A DNA stretch of 64,000 nt from Pseudomaricurvus alcaniphilus (GCF_011440395.1 NZ_JAAOIX010000001.1:744001-808000); one strand, 5' to 3'; numbered from the stretch's first letter, positions 53,656 through 62,454 are shown. The notes: generated by a model from the sequence alone, not told the origin. Program-made: numbers and translations.

Positions 53656-55223
53656 GCCCATATACTTGCAAGGTTTCGTACAGCAACACTACGTACAGTC
53701 AGCCCCCTTGCGGACTCGCCCGGCTTAAGGGAAAAATGCGTTAGCTCACGAGAAGTGAAATAGCACATCGTACAGACTGTCTCGCCCTCGCCGGCAAACA
53801 CCTCGACGGAAGACCTGTCCTTTAGTATTAATATTCTTATCGAATTGTCATCAGCGACCGCAACTGGCATAGCAACTATGTCGCACAGCAGCACAGCATG
53901 GCTATCACCTACATCCTTGACAGCACTATTCCGGTTCAGGAGCAATTGTTGAGCGCGCGCGTCATATTGCATGCCGAGGGTTTCCCCAGACTCGTTGCAA
54001 AACTCGAGATAAAAATCAGTAACACCCTGCTCGAAACCTATTTTAATTTCTATTTCCAGCAACTCCCCCAAACCATCTTCAGGGCCAACCATCAAACGTT
54101 CACCGATGGGGACATCTTTCAGCTCCACAACCTGCCCCAACTGCAAAGAGCGTATTTCCTCCGCAGGCCGCGAAAGCAATCGATACCCTGCCGCTCCCAT
54201 AGACAAATTCAGTACTCGAGGAAACGTCATGGCCCCACGCCAAGGCAGCGTCGGCGTATGCGCCGCATACTTCCAATTACTCATCCACGCAGTCAGGATA
54301 CGTCGGCCATCCGCTACAGGAATGTCGCTCCAGGTTACCCCTGCATAGCAATCCGGGCCATAATCCAGCCACAGAATATCGTTATGCACAGGAAAAAAGC
54401 CCTTCTCGGAAAATTCACCGACAAAATACTGGGTTCCAGAACCACCAGCCGGGCCGCCAGGGTTGAGACTTACCAAAAGCACCCACTTGACTTCATCGGT
54501 ATCACCAACCTGCATAGGAAAGAGATCAGGACACTCCCAAACGCCACCATGCGCCCCAATAGCCTCACCAAAATCAAAAAGATACTCCCAATCAACCATG
54601 TTGCCCGAGCGATGAAATTTAATGACAGTGCCAGAGGCCAAAACCATGACCCACTGTTGCCACTCATCAATCCAGATCACCTTGGGGTCGCGAAAGTCTT
54701 TTATACCATTGTTGGCTATCACCGGATTGTGTTTGTACATAGCCCAGCTATCACCACCATCAGTGCTATACGCCAGGCTCTGGACCTCGACATTATACAA
54801 AGAGTGATGGGTAAACATCGCGACCAAAGGGGGAATACTTGAGCCCTTTTCCTTAAAGCCGGATCTGTTACTCCAATCTACAACAACGCTACCTGAATAG
54901 ATAAAACCAAGACCGTCAGGTTCTGACGCCAGCGCAACCGGCTTTTGCTCCCAATGCACCAGGTCATCACTTACCGCATGCCCCCAACTCATATTTGACC
55001 AGACCTTGTCGTGTGGGTTTAGCTGGTAAAATAGATGGTACTTACCGGAAAAATACACCAGCCCATTCGGGTCATTTATCCAGTTACGCGATGCGCTATA
55101 GTGAAGCTGCGGGCGGTGTGGCTCTTGATACAATTTGCACAACGGCACTAAAGCACTGGAAAACTCCGGGCAAGTCTTGTCAACTGACGGAACTTGAGCC
55201 GCCAAATTCGGATCACTAGCCAT
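53643..55223 (-). CDS. Cytoplasmic GH32 fructosidase
   Basis: A 526-residue GH32 enzyme without signal peptide or lipobox, so it acts in the cytoplasm on imported fructosides. The triad is complete: Asp51 in WINDPNG, Asp179 in DFRDP and Glu230 in WECPDLF. The C-terminal sandwich contains LKDRSSVEVFAGEGETV. It belongs with the symporter at 58.7 kb, which would supply intact sucrose or short oligosaccharide. It is transcribed divergently from the lacI gene across 130 bp that hold an operator. Confidence 0.94.
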   Translation of the reverse strand: MASDPNLAAQVPSVDKTCPEFSSALVPLCKLYQEPHRPQLHYSASRNWINDPNGLVYFSGKYHLFYQLNPHDKVWSNMSWGHAVSDDLVHWEQKPVALASEPDGLGFIYSGSVVVDWSNRSGFKEKGSSIPPLVAMFTHHSLYNVEVQSLAYSTDGGDSWAMYKHNPVIANNGIKDFRDPKVIWIDEWQQWVMVLASGTVIKFHRSGNMVDWEYLFDFGEAIGAHGGVWECPDLFPMQVGDTDEVKWVLLVSLNPGGPAGGSGTQYFVGEFSEKGFFPVHNDILWLDYGPDCYAGVTWSDIPVADGRRILTAWMSNWKYAAHTPTLPWRGAMTFPRVLNLSMGAAGYRLLSRPAEEIRSLQLGQVVELKDVPIGERLMVGPEDGLGELLEIEIKIGFEQGVTDFYLEFCNESGETLGMQYDARAQQLLLNRNSAVKDVGDSHAVLLCDIVAMPVAVADDNSIRILILKDRSSVEVFAGEGETVCTMCYFTSRELTHFSLKPGESARGLTVRSVAVRNLASIWAGYR

Positions 55224-55278
55224 TATTATTCCTCCGAAAACCAGTAAATATTATTTGGCCAAGTCAATTTCAGCACAA

Positions 55279-55313
55279 ACTGTCTTTCGTTAGCCAGTAT
55301 GGTATGCTACCAT
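55279..55313. promoter_or_regulatory. Operator in the lacI/GH32 divergent region, with adjoining palindrome
   Basis: ACTGTCTTTCGTTAGCCAGT (55279-55298) differs from the susC operator at two positions. It runs straight into a second palindrome, ATGGTATGCTACCAT (55299-55313). Position between two divergent genes would let one bound repressor control both, including lacI itself. Confidence 0.68.
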
Positions 55314-55355
55314 CTCCATCAAGGCTTGCAAGCATTTATAATCAAGGAGTCGTAA

Positions 55356-56369
55356 TTGGCCACCATTGAAGATGTCGCCAAACTGGCAGAAGTATCCACC
55401 AGGTCTGTCTCACGTTACATTTCCGGGGTTAGCGTTCGTGCTGAAACGGCACGTCGTATAGATGAAGCGGCAAAGCAATTGGAGTTTTACCCCTCCGCCG
55501 CAGCCAGGACATTGAAAGGCCAAAGTCCGGGCATCATCAGCCTGATTACTGACAATCTGACGACCACCCCATGGTCATTCGATATTATTAAAGGCGTACA
55601 GGAAGCTTGTGATCAACATGGAAAGCTGTTGCTGATTGGCGAAACAAGAAACAACCCACACATGTTTGACAAGCTAGTCACCCAGTTTCGGCAGTACAAG
55701 ACAGAGGCGATTATCAAAGCAGCCTATTTTCATCGCCCTGTTCAAGTCACACAGCAATTTGAATTCTGCCCACTTGTACTTGTTAATTGCTTTGATACTA
55801 ACTCGAAATACCCTTGCATTCTTCCAGATGATGAACAAGGGGCCTATGACCTAACCAATAGGCTAGTGTCACTGGGCCATGAAAAAATTGCCTTCATTAC
55901 ACTTCCCGAAGATCTGATTGCAACCAAATTGCGCCTGAAGGGCTATAAAAGGGCACTACAGAGTAACAACCTGAAGCTTGACCAAAGTTTAATTTTCACT
56001 CCGGAATCGCTTGGCAGGCGCGAGCTTTCCGAATGGCACCTGAGCATTCTGAAAACGCTGGTTTCGCTAAACGAACCACCAACCGCAATCATGTGCGGCA
56101 AGGATACCTCCGCTAGCAACATTATTATGCATCTTAAGGAGTTGGGAATTAGAGTACCCCAGGATATTTCCGTAGTTGGTTTTGACAACTACAAGGTTAT
56201 AGCTGAAAACTGCGTACCACCCATTACGACTGTAAGCCTTCCTTATTATGAAATGGGTCAGCGGGCAGCCAAAATGGCGATTGGGCTAGCGGATAAAAGC
56301 ATCAAGGACCCAAAATCCGAGCGCTGTAGGTGCGAGATAATTCCCAGGGAATCTGATAAAGAGCGGTAG
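55356..56369 (+). CDS. LacI-family regulator of the fructan island
   Basis: A 337-residue repressor. The N-terminal LacI helix-turn-helix is TIEDVAKLAEVSTRSVSRYI with the hinge FYPSAAARTLKG. A periplasmic-binding-protein-like sugar domain follows (SPGIISLITDNL to GFDNYKVIAENCVPPITTV). The start is a TTG at 55356 with AAGGAG six bases upstream; the domain begins at once, so no other start fits. The following GH32 gene begins within a few bases of its stop. The ligand is probably fructose or a fructoside, inferred from context. Bacteroidetes fructan loci normally use hybrid two-component sensors instead. Confidence 0.92.
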   Translation: MATIEDVAKLAEVSTRSVSRYISGVSVRAETARRIDEAAKQLEFYPSAAARTLKGQSPGIISLITDNLTTTPWSFDIIKGVQEACDQHGKLLLIGETRNNPHMFDKLVTQFRQYKTEAIIKAAYFHRPVQVTQQFEFCPLVLVNCFDTNSKYPCILPDDEQGAYDLTNRLVSLGHEKIAFITLPEDLIATKLRLKGYKRALQSNNLKLDQSLIFTPESLGRRELSEWHLSILKTLVSLNEPPTAIMCGKDTSASNIIMHLKELGIRVPQDISVVGFDNYKVIAENCVPPITTVSLPYYEMGQRAAKMAIGLADKSIKDPKSERCRCEIIPRESDKER

Positions 56370-56371
56370 TG

Positions 56372-58519
56372 ATGAATTTTCCAACAATGACTAAAAATAT
56401 TCGGCTTTTGTTGGCTACCCTGATATTTGTTGCCAGTTGCTCAGCTTGCAGCCCTATTACTACAAACACAACCAATCTCGAGCGTAGCGGCCAACCTTTG
56501 TTTCCCAGCGCCGACTTCGAGTTTAACCCCCGGATCTTCAATGCCTATGAAAAATATGGTTTCTCCAAGGCGAGCGGTGACTTCATTCGCATGGGGGGTG
56601 GCGCATTACTGACTGACGCAGTGAACCCCGATCAAACTGCCAACAGAGTTTTTGCCAGCTATGGTCCAGGCCCGATAGAGGAAGGCGCTTCTGTTTTCGA
56701 ACAAATTGGTTATCGTGCCACGGGGCGGATTTTAAGCCCAATGTTCACTATTGACAGCGATTACATAAACTTTCAGATTGGAGGTGGTTATCACGGTTCT
56801 CAAGAGCCAAAGACCACAGCAATTCGCTTGCTAGTAGAGGGCGAAGCTGTAGCCGAAGCCACCGGTCGCAACAAACATTTTAAATTGGATTGGGAGACGT
56901 GGGATGTCAAGCTGTATAAAGGTAAACAGGCAGTCATTGAGTTTATTGACGAGCATGACGAGCGAGATGCTATTCACTCTCTAGCATATATTGCCGCGGA
57001 CAATTTCCTCGCCTCTAACACCCCGGCAACCTTCCCTATCGACTCTCCGAACAGGATTAAGCCTGTAATTCAAAAAATCTATAGCGAGCCGTTCAGGCCC
57101 CAGTTTCACTATTCGGCACCTGCAGAGTGGGTTGGCGATCCGGATGGACCTCTCTATCACGACGGTAAATACCATATCTTTTATTGGGGGCACGCCCAAT
57201 CAGACGACCTTATACACTGGGAACAGCTTCCCCGTGCGCTGTACGATGACAGTGAGAACCGTACATATACCGGGTCAGTTATTATTGACCACGACAACAC
57301 CAGCGGCTTTTCAAAGAACGGCGAATCGCCCTGGATAGCGATATATACCGGGCATGGAGACAAGCAAACCCAGCTGCTCGCATACAGTAATGACAATGGC
57401 GTAAGTTGGAACAAATACAAAAATAATCCCGTTTTGGACATTAACTCGACCGATTTTCGAGACCCCCAAATTTTCTGGCATCATGAGAGCCAACAGTGGA
57501 TTATGAGTATTGCCCTGCCGCTGGAGAGAAAAATACAATTTTATCAATCAGACAACCTCATTAATTGGACACTGGCCAGCACCTTTGGACCAGCCGGATC
57601 AACCACTCAAGTCTGGGAGGTCTCGGATCTCTTTCCTATGCGTGTCAACGGCGAAGCCAACAACACTAAATGGGTTTTGGTAGTTTCGGTTGGCGAAGCC
57701 AGCGGACAATATTTTGTTGGCCATTTTGATGGCAACGAATACACACTGGATCCAACTTTCGAGGCCCAACTCAATAGCATCCGGAATGTCACGTCAGAAC
57801 GAGGAAATGCACTTTGGGTTGATTACGGCGATGATTACTACGCTTTCAATTCCTTTATGAATGATCCTGTCGCCGACAAGGGTAAACGCCTGGCCACAGC
57901 CTGGATTGGAAACTGGAAATATGCCAACGATGTCCCCACCTTTCCATGGAAGGGGTTCCATGGAATACCGAGGGAACTCAGTCTTGAGACAGACCAAATC
58001 GGCAACTTCTTCTTGCGTCAACACCCGGTCAGCTCAATTACCAAACTTCGAAATAATCATTGGAGCCTCCCCGCCAATACGTCGGTTAACAATACTGAGT
58101 TAGAAATCGATGAATCCGAAATATATGGGGACACTTTGGAAATTCATGCCATTCTTGAACCTGTGAGCGCGAGGAAATTTGGCATAAAGGTTCGAATAGG
58201 AGAGAGTGAAGAAACACTAATAGGGTACGACCTAGAGAAAGAAAGCCTCTATTTTGATCGTTCACGATCTGGCCTGAAAATATCCGAGCGTTTCGATGGT
58301 TATCAGAGCACATTGCTAAAACTTGAAGATGGAAAACTGAAGTTGAGAATATTTGTCGACAGGACATCTGTTGAAGTATTTGCCAACGATGGAATTAAAA
58401 CCATGACAAATCTAATATTTCCCTCGTTGCAGAGCGACAAGGTTTCGGTATACGCGGAGGGGGGAGCCGTTGATATTGTGTCACTTGATATATGGCAACT
58501 CAACAGCATATGGCACTGA
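56372..58519 (+). CDS. Divergent GH32-like lipoprotein with N-terminal sandwich module
   Basis: About 715 residues. The N-terminus is hydrophobic with a lipobox-like FVASC (Cys23), so export as a lipoprotein is likely. Residues about 46-215 are a Cys-free relative of the Cys-Cys module (FEFNPRIFNAYEKYGF, YINFQIGGG, TWDVKLYKG, AADNFLA). The GH32 domain keeps Asp256, Asp364 (DFRDP) and Glu416, but the motifs are altered: VGDPDG for MNDPNG, WEVSD for WECPD, and about 14 residues after KYHIFY are missing. Activity or specificity may be changed. A GTG at 56369 overlaps the lacI stop; the ATG at 56372 or at 56387 is likelier. Confidence 0.85.
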   Translation: MNFPTMTKNIRLLLATLIFVASCSACSPITTNTTNLERSGQPLFPSADFEFNPRIFNAYEKYGFSKASGDFIRMGGGALLTDAVNPDQTANRVFASYGPGPIEEGASVFEQIGYRATGRILSPMFTIDSDYINFQIGGGYHGSQEPKTTAIRLLVEGEAVAEATGRNKHFKLDWETWDVKLYKGKQAVIEFIDEHDERDAIHSLAYIAADNFLASNTPATFPIDSPNRIKPVIQKIYSEPFRPQFHYSAPAEWVGDPDGPLYHDGKYHIFYWGHAQSDDLIHWEQLPRALYDDSENRTYTGSVIIDHDNTSGFSKNGESPWIAIYTGHGDKQTQLLAYSNDNGVSWNKYKNNPVLDINSTDFRDPQIFWHHESQQWIMSIALPLERKIQFYQSDNLINWTLASTFGPAGSTTQVWEVSDLFPMRVNGEANNTKWVLVVSVGEASGQYFVGHFDGNEYTLDPTFEAQLNSIRNVTSERGNALWVDYGDDYYAFNSFMNDPVADKGKRLATAWIGNWKYANDVPTFPWKGFHGIPRELSLETDQIGNFFLRQHPVSSITKLRNNHWSLPANTSVNNTELEIDESEIYGDTLEIHAILEPVSARKFGIKVRIGESEETLIGYDLEKESLYFDRSRSGLKISERFDGYQSTLLKLEDGKLKLRIFVDRTSVEVFANDGIKTMTNLIFPSLQSDKVSVYAEGGAVDIVSLDIWQLNSIWH

Positions 58520-58675
58520 TACAAAAAGATTGAGGTAGTTTATTCTTTGGTAGTGACAAAGACAAAAAGTAACTGTCTTCCCGACGACTTTTACCCTCTG
58601 TCTATGCAAGCGACTCTTTCAATGCGTCAATTGGCATGAGCAGTAATGTGCTTCTTAGAGAAATTTCAGGTGCGC

Positions 58676-58695
58676 ACTGGCTAAGCATAGCCTAA
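58676..58695. promoter_or_regulatory. Operator before the symporter gene
   Basis: ACTGGCTAAGCATAGCCTAA contains the same GGCTA-N4-TAGCC core as the other sites and lies 60 bp before the symporter ATG. The rest of the 235-bp gap shows no gene. Confidence 0.65.
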
Positions 58696-58754
58696 CTTGT
58701 AACCCCGTTAACTATTTAAAACTAAAGCCAGACAATAATTAACAGGAGCCTCAT

Positions 58755-60047
58755 ATGGGCACCCAAACTCAAAGGGACTACTGGCTACTCAGCGGTGCTC
58801 TCTTTACCTTTTTTCTCACCTGGTCATTTGCATTTTCATTGTTTCCCATATGGCTAAATCAAGCCATCGGACTCACGGGAGAATCCACAGGTATCGTTTT
58901 CAGCATCAATGCGTTAGCTGCCTTGCTTATCCAACCCTCCTATGGGTTTATTCAGGATAAACTTGGACTAAAAAAGCACCTTCTCTACATTACCGCAGCA
59001 TTTTTGATCCTGAGCGGCCCATTTTTTGTTTTTATATACGGCCCCTTGCTAGCATTTAACCTAACTCTGGGGGCAGCGGTAGGCGGGGTCTATTTTGGCC
59101 TGGCGTTCTCTGCTGGTGTTGGCACTTTAGAAAGCTACACTGAGCGAGTGAGCCGCGTGGTTGGTTTCGAGTTTGGAAAAGCTCGGCTCTGGGGATCGCT
59201 TGGTTGGGCCGCGGCCACATTTTGTGCTGGCTATTTATTCAATAAAAACCCGAACATCAACTTTTGGATGGCATCACTCAGCGCAATGGCCTTCCTGATC
59301 TTACTTCTTTTGGTGCACCCGGCAAACACGCCGGAACAGGAGCAACAGATTGATCAAAAAGCCAGCACACTCAACATCAGTGATGCCCTGAGCCTCTTTA
59401 CCAATAGGCAATTTTGGGCGTTCGCCATTTTTGTGATGGGCGTATCTTCTATTTATACAACGTACGACCAGCAATTCCCCGTGTACTTTTCATCGTTGTT
59501 TCCCAGCAAAGCCGAAGGCAACGCCATGTATGGCTACCTAAATTCATTCCAGGTATTTTTGGAAGCCGGTGGAATGTTTTTGGCACCTTTTATTGTCAAT
59601 CGAATTGGCGCCAAGAATGGCCTGGTACTTGCCGGCGTAATAATGGCAACACGAATGATTGGCTCCGGGTTTGCGGAAGGCCCTATCGGCATATCTTGCG
59701 TGAAACTATTACACGCAGCGGAACTACCCATCATGCTGGTATCTGTGTTCAAGTACATTTCCGTCACTTTTGACGCAAGGCTTTCTGCCACTTTGTATCT
59801 CATAGGCTTTCAATTTGTCACCCAGATCAGTGCCAGCGTGTTTTCAATCATTGCAGGGGGGATGTACGACCGCTTGGGATTTGCAGACTCCTACATAATA
59901 CTGGGCACAATCGTCGCCAGCTTCGTTATTGTTTGCCACTTCATATTAACCTGTGATCGACAGACTGTCGCGTCAAAGGGTATGGGTGAGACAGACTCGG
60001 ATTATCAGGATGCATTCCATACTCCCGCGGCCAAAGAGCTTACCTAA
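58755..60047 (+). CDS. LacY/CscB-type oligosaccharide:H+ symporter
   Basis: A 430-residue 12-helix transporter of the oligosaccharide:proton symporter family. The residues essential in LacY are at matching places: Glu (GTLESY), Arg in FEFGKARLWGS (the first Arg of the LacY pair is Lys here), Arg in ATRMIG, and His and Glu in LLHAAELP. The family includes the sucrose permease CscB, so sucrose or a short fructo-oligosaccharide is the likely cargo, delivered to the cytoplasmic GH32 enzyme. An AGGAG ribosome site precedes the ATG. Confidence 0.93.
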   Translation: MGTQTQRDYWLLSGALFTFFLTWSFAFSLFPIWLNQAIGLTGESTGIVFSINALAALLIQPSYGFIQDKLGLKKHLLYITAAFLILSGPFFVFIYGPLLAFNLTLGAAVGGVYFGLAFSAGVGTLESYTERVSRVVGFEFGKARLWGSLGWAAATFCAGYLFNKNPNINFWMASLSAMAFLILLLLVHPANTPEQEQQIDQKASTLNISDALSLFTNRQFWAFAIFVMGVSSIYTTYDQQFPVYFSSLFPSKAEGNAMYGYLNSFQVFLEAGGMFLAPFIVNRIGAKNGLVLAGVIMATRMIGSGFAEGPIGISCVKLLHAAELPIMLVSVFKYISVTFDARLSATLYLIGFQFVTQISASVFSIIAGGMYDRLGFADSYIILGTIVASFVIVCHFILTCDRQTVASKGMGETDSDYQDAFHTPAAKELT

Positions 60048-60486
60048 ACGCTGGAAAATCATATTTTGCCGCGAGGTCACCACTTTTTCGCTCTCTTGAC
60101 GATGAGGATCGAATTCATGCGCTGGAACATAACAGGTCAAATCGGCCTGTCCTGTTCCAGCGGATATTCGACGACGCTGTCACTATCCCCATTTTAACAC
60201 TCCAAAAATTCAGTAACGACCGCGGTAATCCTGACAGTGCAATCATTATCGCTGATCACTGCTACGTCACCGTGGCGATTCTCCACCACCTGCTCTTGTT
60301 AGTCTCATCCTACGTATCCTGCAGTCAGCCGGGAAGTCGATCAGGCTAGCAGAGTTTCTTGCCCCTTCCTCCGAATTAACTTCACGCTCTCCCGCTATTT
60401 AGTGGCGCGCTGCGGCAACAGTCAGACAATATTTTACTAAATCGACATGTACCCGGATCGATACTTGAGCTAGATATCACGTCTAG
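60048..60486. other. Right margin of the island, no intact gene
   Basis: One frame on the plus strand stays open without a good start codon up to a TAG at 60347. Its translation (for example EDRIHALEHNRSNRPVLFQR) looks protein-like but I do not recognise it; it may be a gene remnant. The rest shows no feature until the direct repeat begins at 60487. Confidence 0.4.
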
Positions 60487-60588
60487 CCACGGCATAGAAG
60501 CAGCGGGCAACGCAAGCGCAAACATTCCTTTGGCGTCATACCCCAGCACCACGAGAATCACATCAACCGGTAAAGACACAAGCACACC
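60382..60588 (-). pseudogene. Truncated copy of the small border gene
   Basis: The first 33 codons match the N-terminus of the 122-residue protein at 37275-37643 with three changes (for example DVILVVLGYDAKGMFALALP). At 60487 the similarity ends, and the frame runs into unrelated sequence before stopping at 60382. It is the right-hand scar of the island insertion and unlikely to be functional. Confidence 0.8.
60487..60588. repeat. 102-bp direct repeat, right copy
   Basis: The partner of 37545-37646 (98/102 identical, no gaps, same orientation). Immediately to the right lies the 5' region of the next plus-strand gene, which would originally have been divergent from the small border gene. Confidence 0.92.
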
Positions 60589-60657
60589 TTATAAAATGCC
60601 AACAAACTTTTTGCAGCCCCGCCAATGGACCCAACAAACGACAAAGGAAAAGCCACC

Positions 60658-61263
60658 ATGACCAACACGACCGCAAATACACCACAGCCAGCAGCGCGCA
60701 GGAATTCTGCACACCAGCACGTCCGCAACGACAGTGACCCGCAACGAATTCGGAGCATTTACAACAGACTCTGGAAGGAATACTACTACCGAAGCGCGCG
60801 CCCCATTCGCTCGCGAATCGATAGTGCTTGCGACCTTGCAGAAGTCAAGCAACTGCATGTCACTGACGAGTGCCTGTTGCAACTATGCGAAGAGTTAAAG
60901 GCAAGCAATCCCGTGACTAATTTAACCATCCAGAACTACGTTGCCGGCCAATTATTCGAGCGCTCCTGTCTCGATGTACTCGAAAAATTCCCGCAACAAG
61001 ATGACGGCTCCGACGAGTGCAAACGCTGTCGGGTGGACATTGAACTGGCCTCCGCCTGCCTCGCGGCCTGGCATCAGCATCAATTAAAATGCTCGACCTG
61101 GGCTTGCGACACAACTCGCGGGAAAGACTCTGGCGCGGTGCCGATGTCATCATTGAAGCTGGCGACTGGAGCTTCGATGACAGCCGTTCCAAAGTGCGCC
61201 TGGCGCTGCCTGAAGCTCAGGGGGCCGGCCAATGAGGTCAATCAGCCATCCCGGCCAAGCTGA
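60658..61263 (+). CDS. Hypothetical protein
   Basis: A 201-residue protein I do not recognise. Charged N-terminus, a basic and Tyr-rich stretch (YNRLWKEYYYRSARPIRSR), six Cys in the second half. The start at 60658 has AAGGAA eight bases upstream; an in-frame ATG at 60625 lacks one. After about 61080 the codon usage looks poor, while another frame beginning at an ATG at 61089 reads plausibly (DLGLRHNSRERLWRGADVII) to a stop near 61234. A frameshift or a second small gene is possible. Its end overlaps the convergent glycosyltransferase gene by 22 bp. Confidence 0.5.
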   Translation: MTNTTANTPQPAARRNSAHQHVRNDSDPQRIRSIYNRLWKEYYYRSARPIRSRIDSACDLAEVKQLHVTDECLLQLCEELKASNPVTNLTIQNYVAGQLFERSCLDVLEKFPQQDDGSDECKRCRVDIELASACLAAWHQHQLKCSTWACDTTRGKDSGAVPMSSLKLATGASMTAVPKCAWRCLKLRGPANEVNQPSRPS

Positions 61264-62330
61264 TCTAATATGACCTGTGCCGCAATTTCCGCCCCTCCCC
61301 GCGGCATCTCTGCAGGCGGAACGGCGACGACTGCAGCATGCTGCAAAGCGCGTTTCAATCTGCCGGCATAAAGGTCGGCACTGGCAATAAACGCATTGCG
61401 ACAATAGCGCTCGATGTTCTCCACCAAAACCGGATACTCGCGAAAATTCTCACGGTCGGCGTAGATGATCGGCTTGTTGTTGGCTATGCACTCGGAAACA
61501 ATACCGAAACCCGGCTTGGTTACCACCAAATCCATGCTGGCCAGCGTGTCGGAAAAGCTGACGTGGGCGCGGGTGATGGTGTGAACACTGGAACCCGGCC
61601 ACTGCAGGGGTTCAACCGCAAAAAATTCATAGTCCGCAAGCTGCGCCAGGTTTTCCAGCGCCTGGCCATTCAGGTTGAGGGTGGTAAAGGACAGTAACAC
61701 CCACTGCTTGCTCACATCGGCACCGGTCAACCGCGCCAACTCAGCGCGACGGTTGCTGCCGGGCCGGGCCAATAATGGCAGATCGATCCGGCGTGGAAAC
61801 GCCTGCATGGGTTCGGCGAAGGGCATGCGCAGCAACAGGTTGGTGCGTTCATACACGCGGCGAAGCTTGTCCGCATGGATTTGCCAGCGCGGGTCATGAT
61901 CGCTGAATTCAGCGTAGATCCAGTCCCAGCCAAAGTTACCCGTGGCAATATTCGCAATACCCACCTGTTGCGCGGCTTGCAAGGGAATCGCCGGTATATC
62001 GGCCACCACCACCCCCACATTCTCCTGTTTGATGAACGCCACTTCCTGGGCAACGAGTTCGCTTTCACGCCTGGCGAGAGAGTGTATCGACTCAATTGAA
62101 GCGTCGAGGTCGACCTGGATGGAATCTTTTTGCACAAGGCCAACGTCGTATGCGCCGCTGCGAAGGTCAATGCTGTCATCAATGCGGCCACTAAAAAATG
62201 CCCGTGGCAGGTCGGTTTTAACAATGATGGGCAGGTAGGGCGCGAGGTCGCGCAGCGCATTAAGAATATCGCACGAGCGGGTGCCGTGACCGTAGCCGTG
62301 GGCGGTAATGTAGTAGGCTATTTTCTTCAT
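61242..62330 (-). CDS. Glycosyltransferase-like protein (GT-B fold)
   Basis: A 362-residue protein beginning KKIAYYITAHGYGHGTRSCD, a Gly/His-rich loop like the nucleotide-sugar glycosyltransferases related to MurG and to the N-terminal half of some sugar kinases. The second half has the donor-site-like VVTKPGFGIVSECIANNKPIIYADRENFREY. It probably transfers or binds an activated sugar. No partner genes are adjacent and the substrate is unknown. Confidence 0.75.
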   Translation of the reverse strand: MKKIAYYITAHGYGHGTRSCDILNALRDLAPYLPIIVKTDLPRAFFSGRIDDSIDLRSGAYDVGLVQKDSIQVDLDASIESIHSLARRESELVAQEVAFIKQENVGVVVADIPAIPLQAAQQVGIANIATGNFGWDWIYAEFSDHDPRWQIHADKLRRVYERTNLLLRMPFAEPMQAFPRRIDLPLLARPGSNRRAELARLTGADVSKQWVLLSFTTLNLNGQALENLAQLADYEFFAVEPLQWPGSSVHTITRAHVSFSDTLASMDLVVTKPGFGIVSECIANNKPIIYADRENFREYPVLVENIERYCRNAFIASADLYAGRLKRALQHAAVVAVPPAEMPRGGAEIAAQVILDQLGRDG

Positions 62331-62428
62331 CTCAGGGCGACTCTCACGATCAATACAGGAAGCATTGGCGAGTATAGCAAGACTCCCTGTTTTTCGATCG
62401 GGCTAAAGCGGAAGCGTCCAGGCCAAGT

Positions 62429-62454
62429 GGGGCCAGAGCGTCGATTCTGACCCC
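62429..62454. repeat. Short REP-like palindrome
   Basis: GGGGCCAGA and TCTGACCCC pair with one G-T mismatch around eight bases. The sequence resembles the GGGGTCAGA type of REP elements in gammaproteobacteria and shares the GCCAGAG word with the hairpin at 37160. Confidence 0.5.

Larger units (their letters stand above)
37647..60486. mobile_element. Accessory fructan-utilisation island between direct repeats
   Basis: This block holds five GH32-type proteins, SusC and SusD homologues, two sugar transporters and a LacI regulator. It is inserted next to the start of a small gene whose N-terminal part is duplicated at both ends. Much of it (about 41.5-60 kb) is plainly richer in A and T than the flanking housekeeping genes. 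No integrase, transposase, att-like tRNA or conjugation gene is inside, so the mechanism of entry is unknown. Homologous recombination between the repeats would delete it cleanly. Confidence 0.75.

Noticed and set aside
37545-60588. The island as an integrative element with tRNA attachment site
   Set aside because: There is no tRNA gene at either border and no integrase or transposase gene inside.
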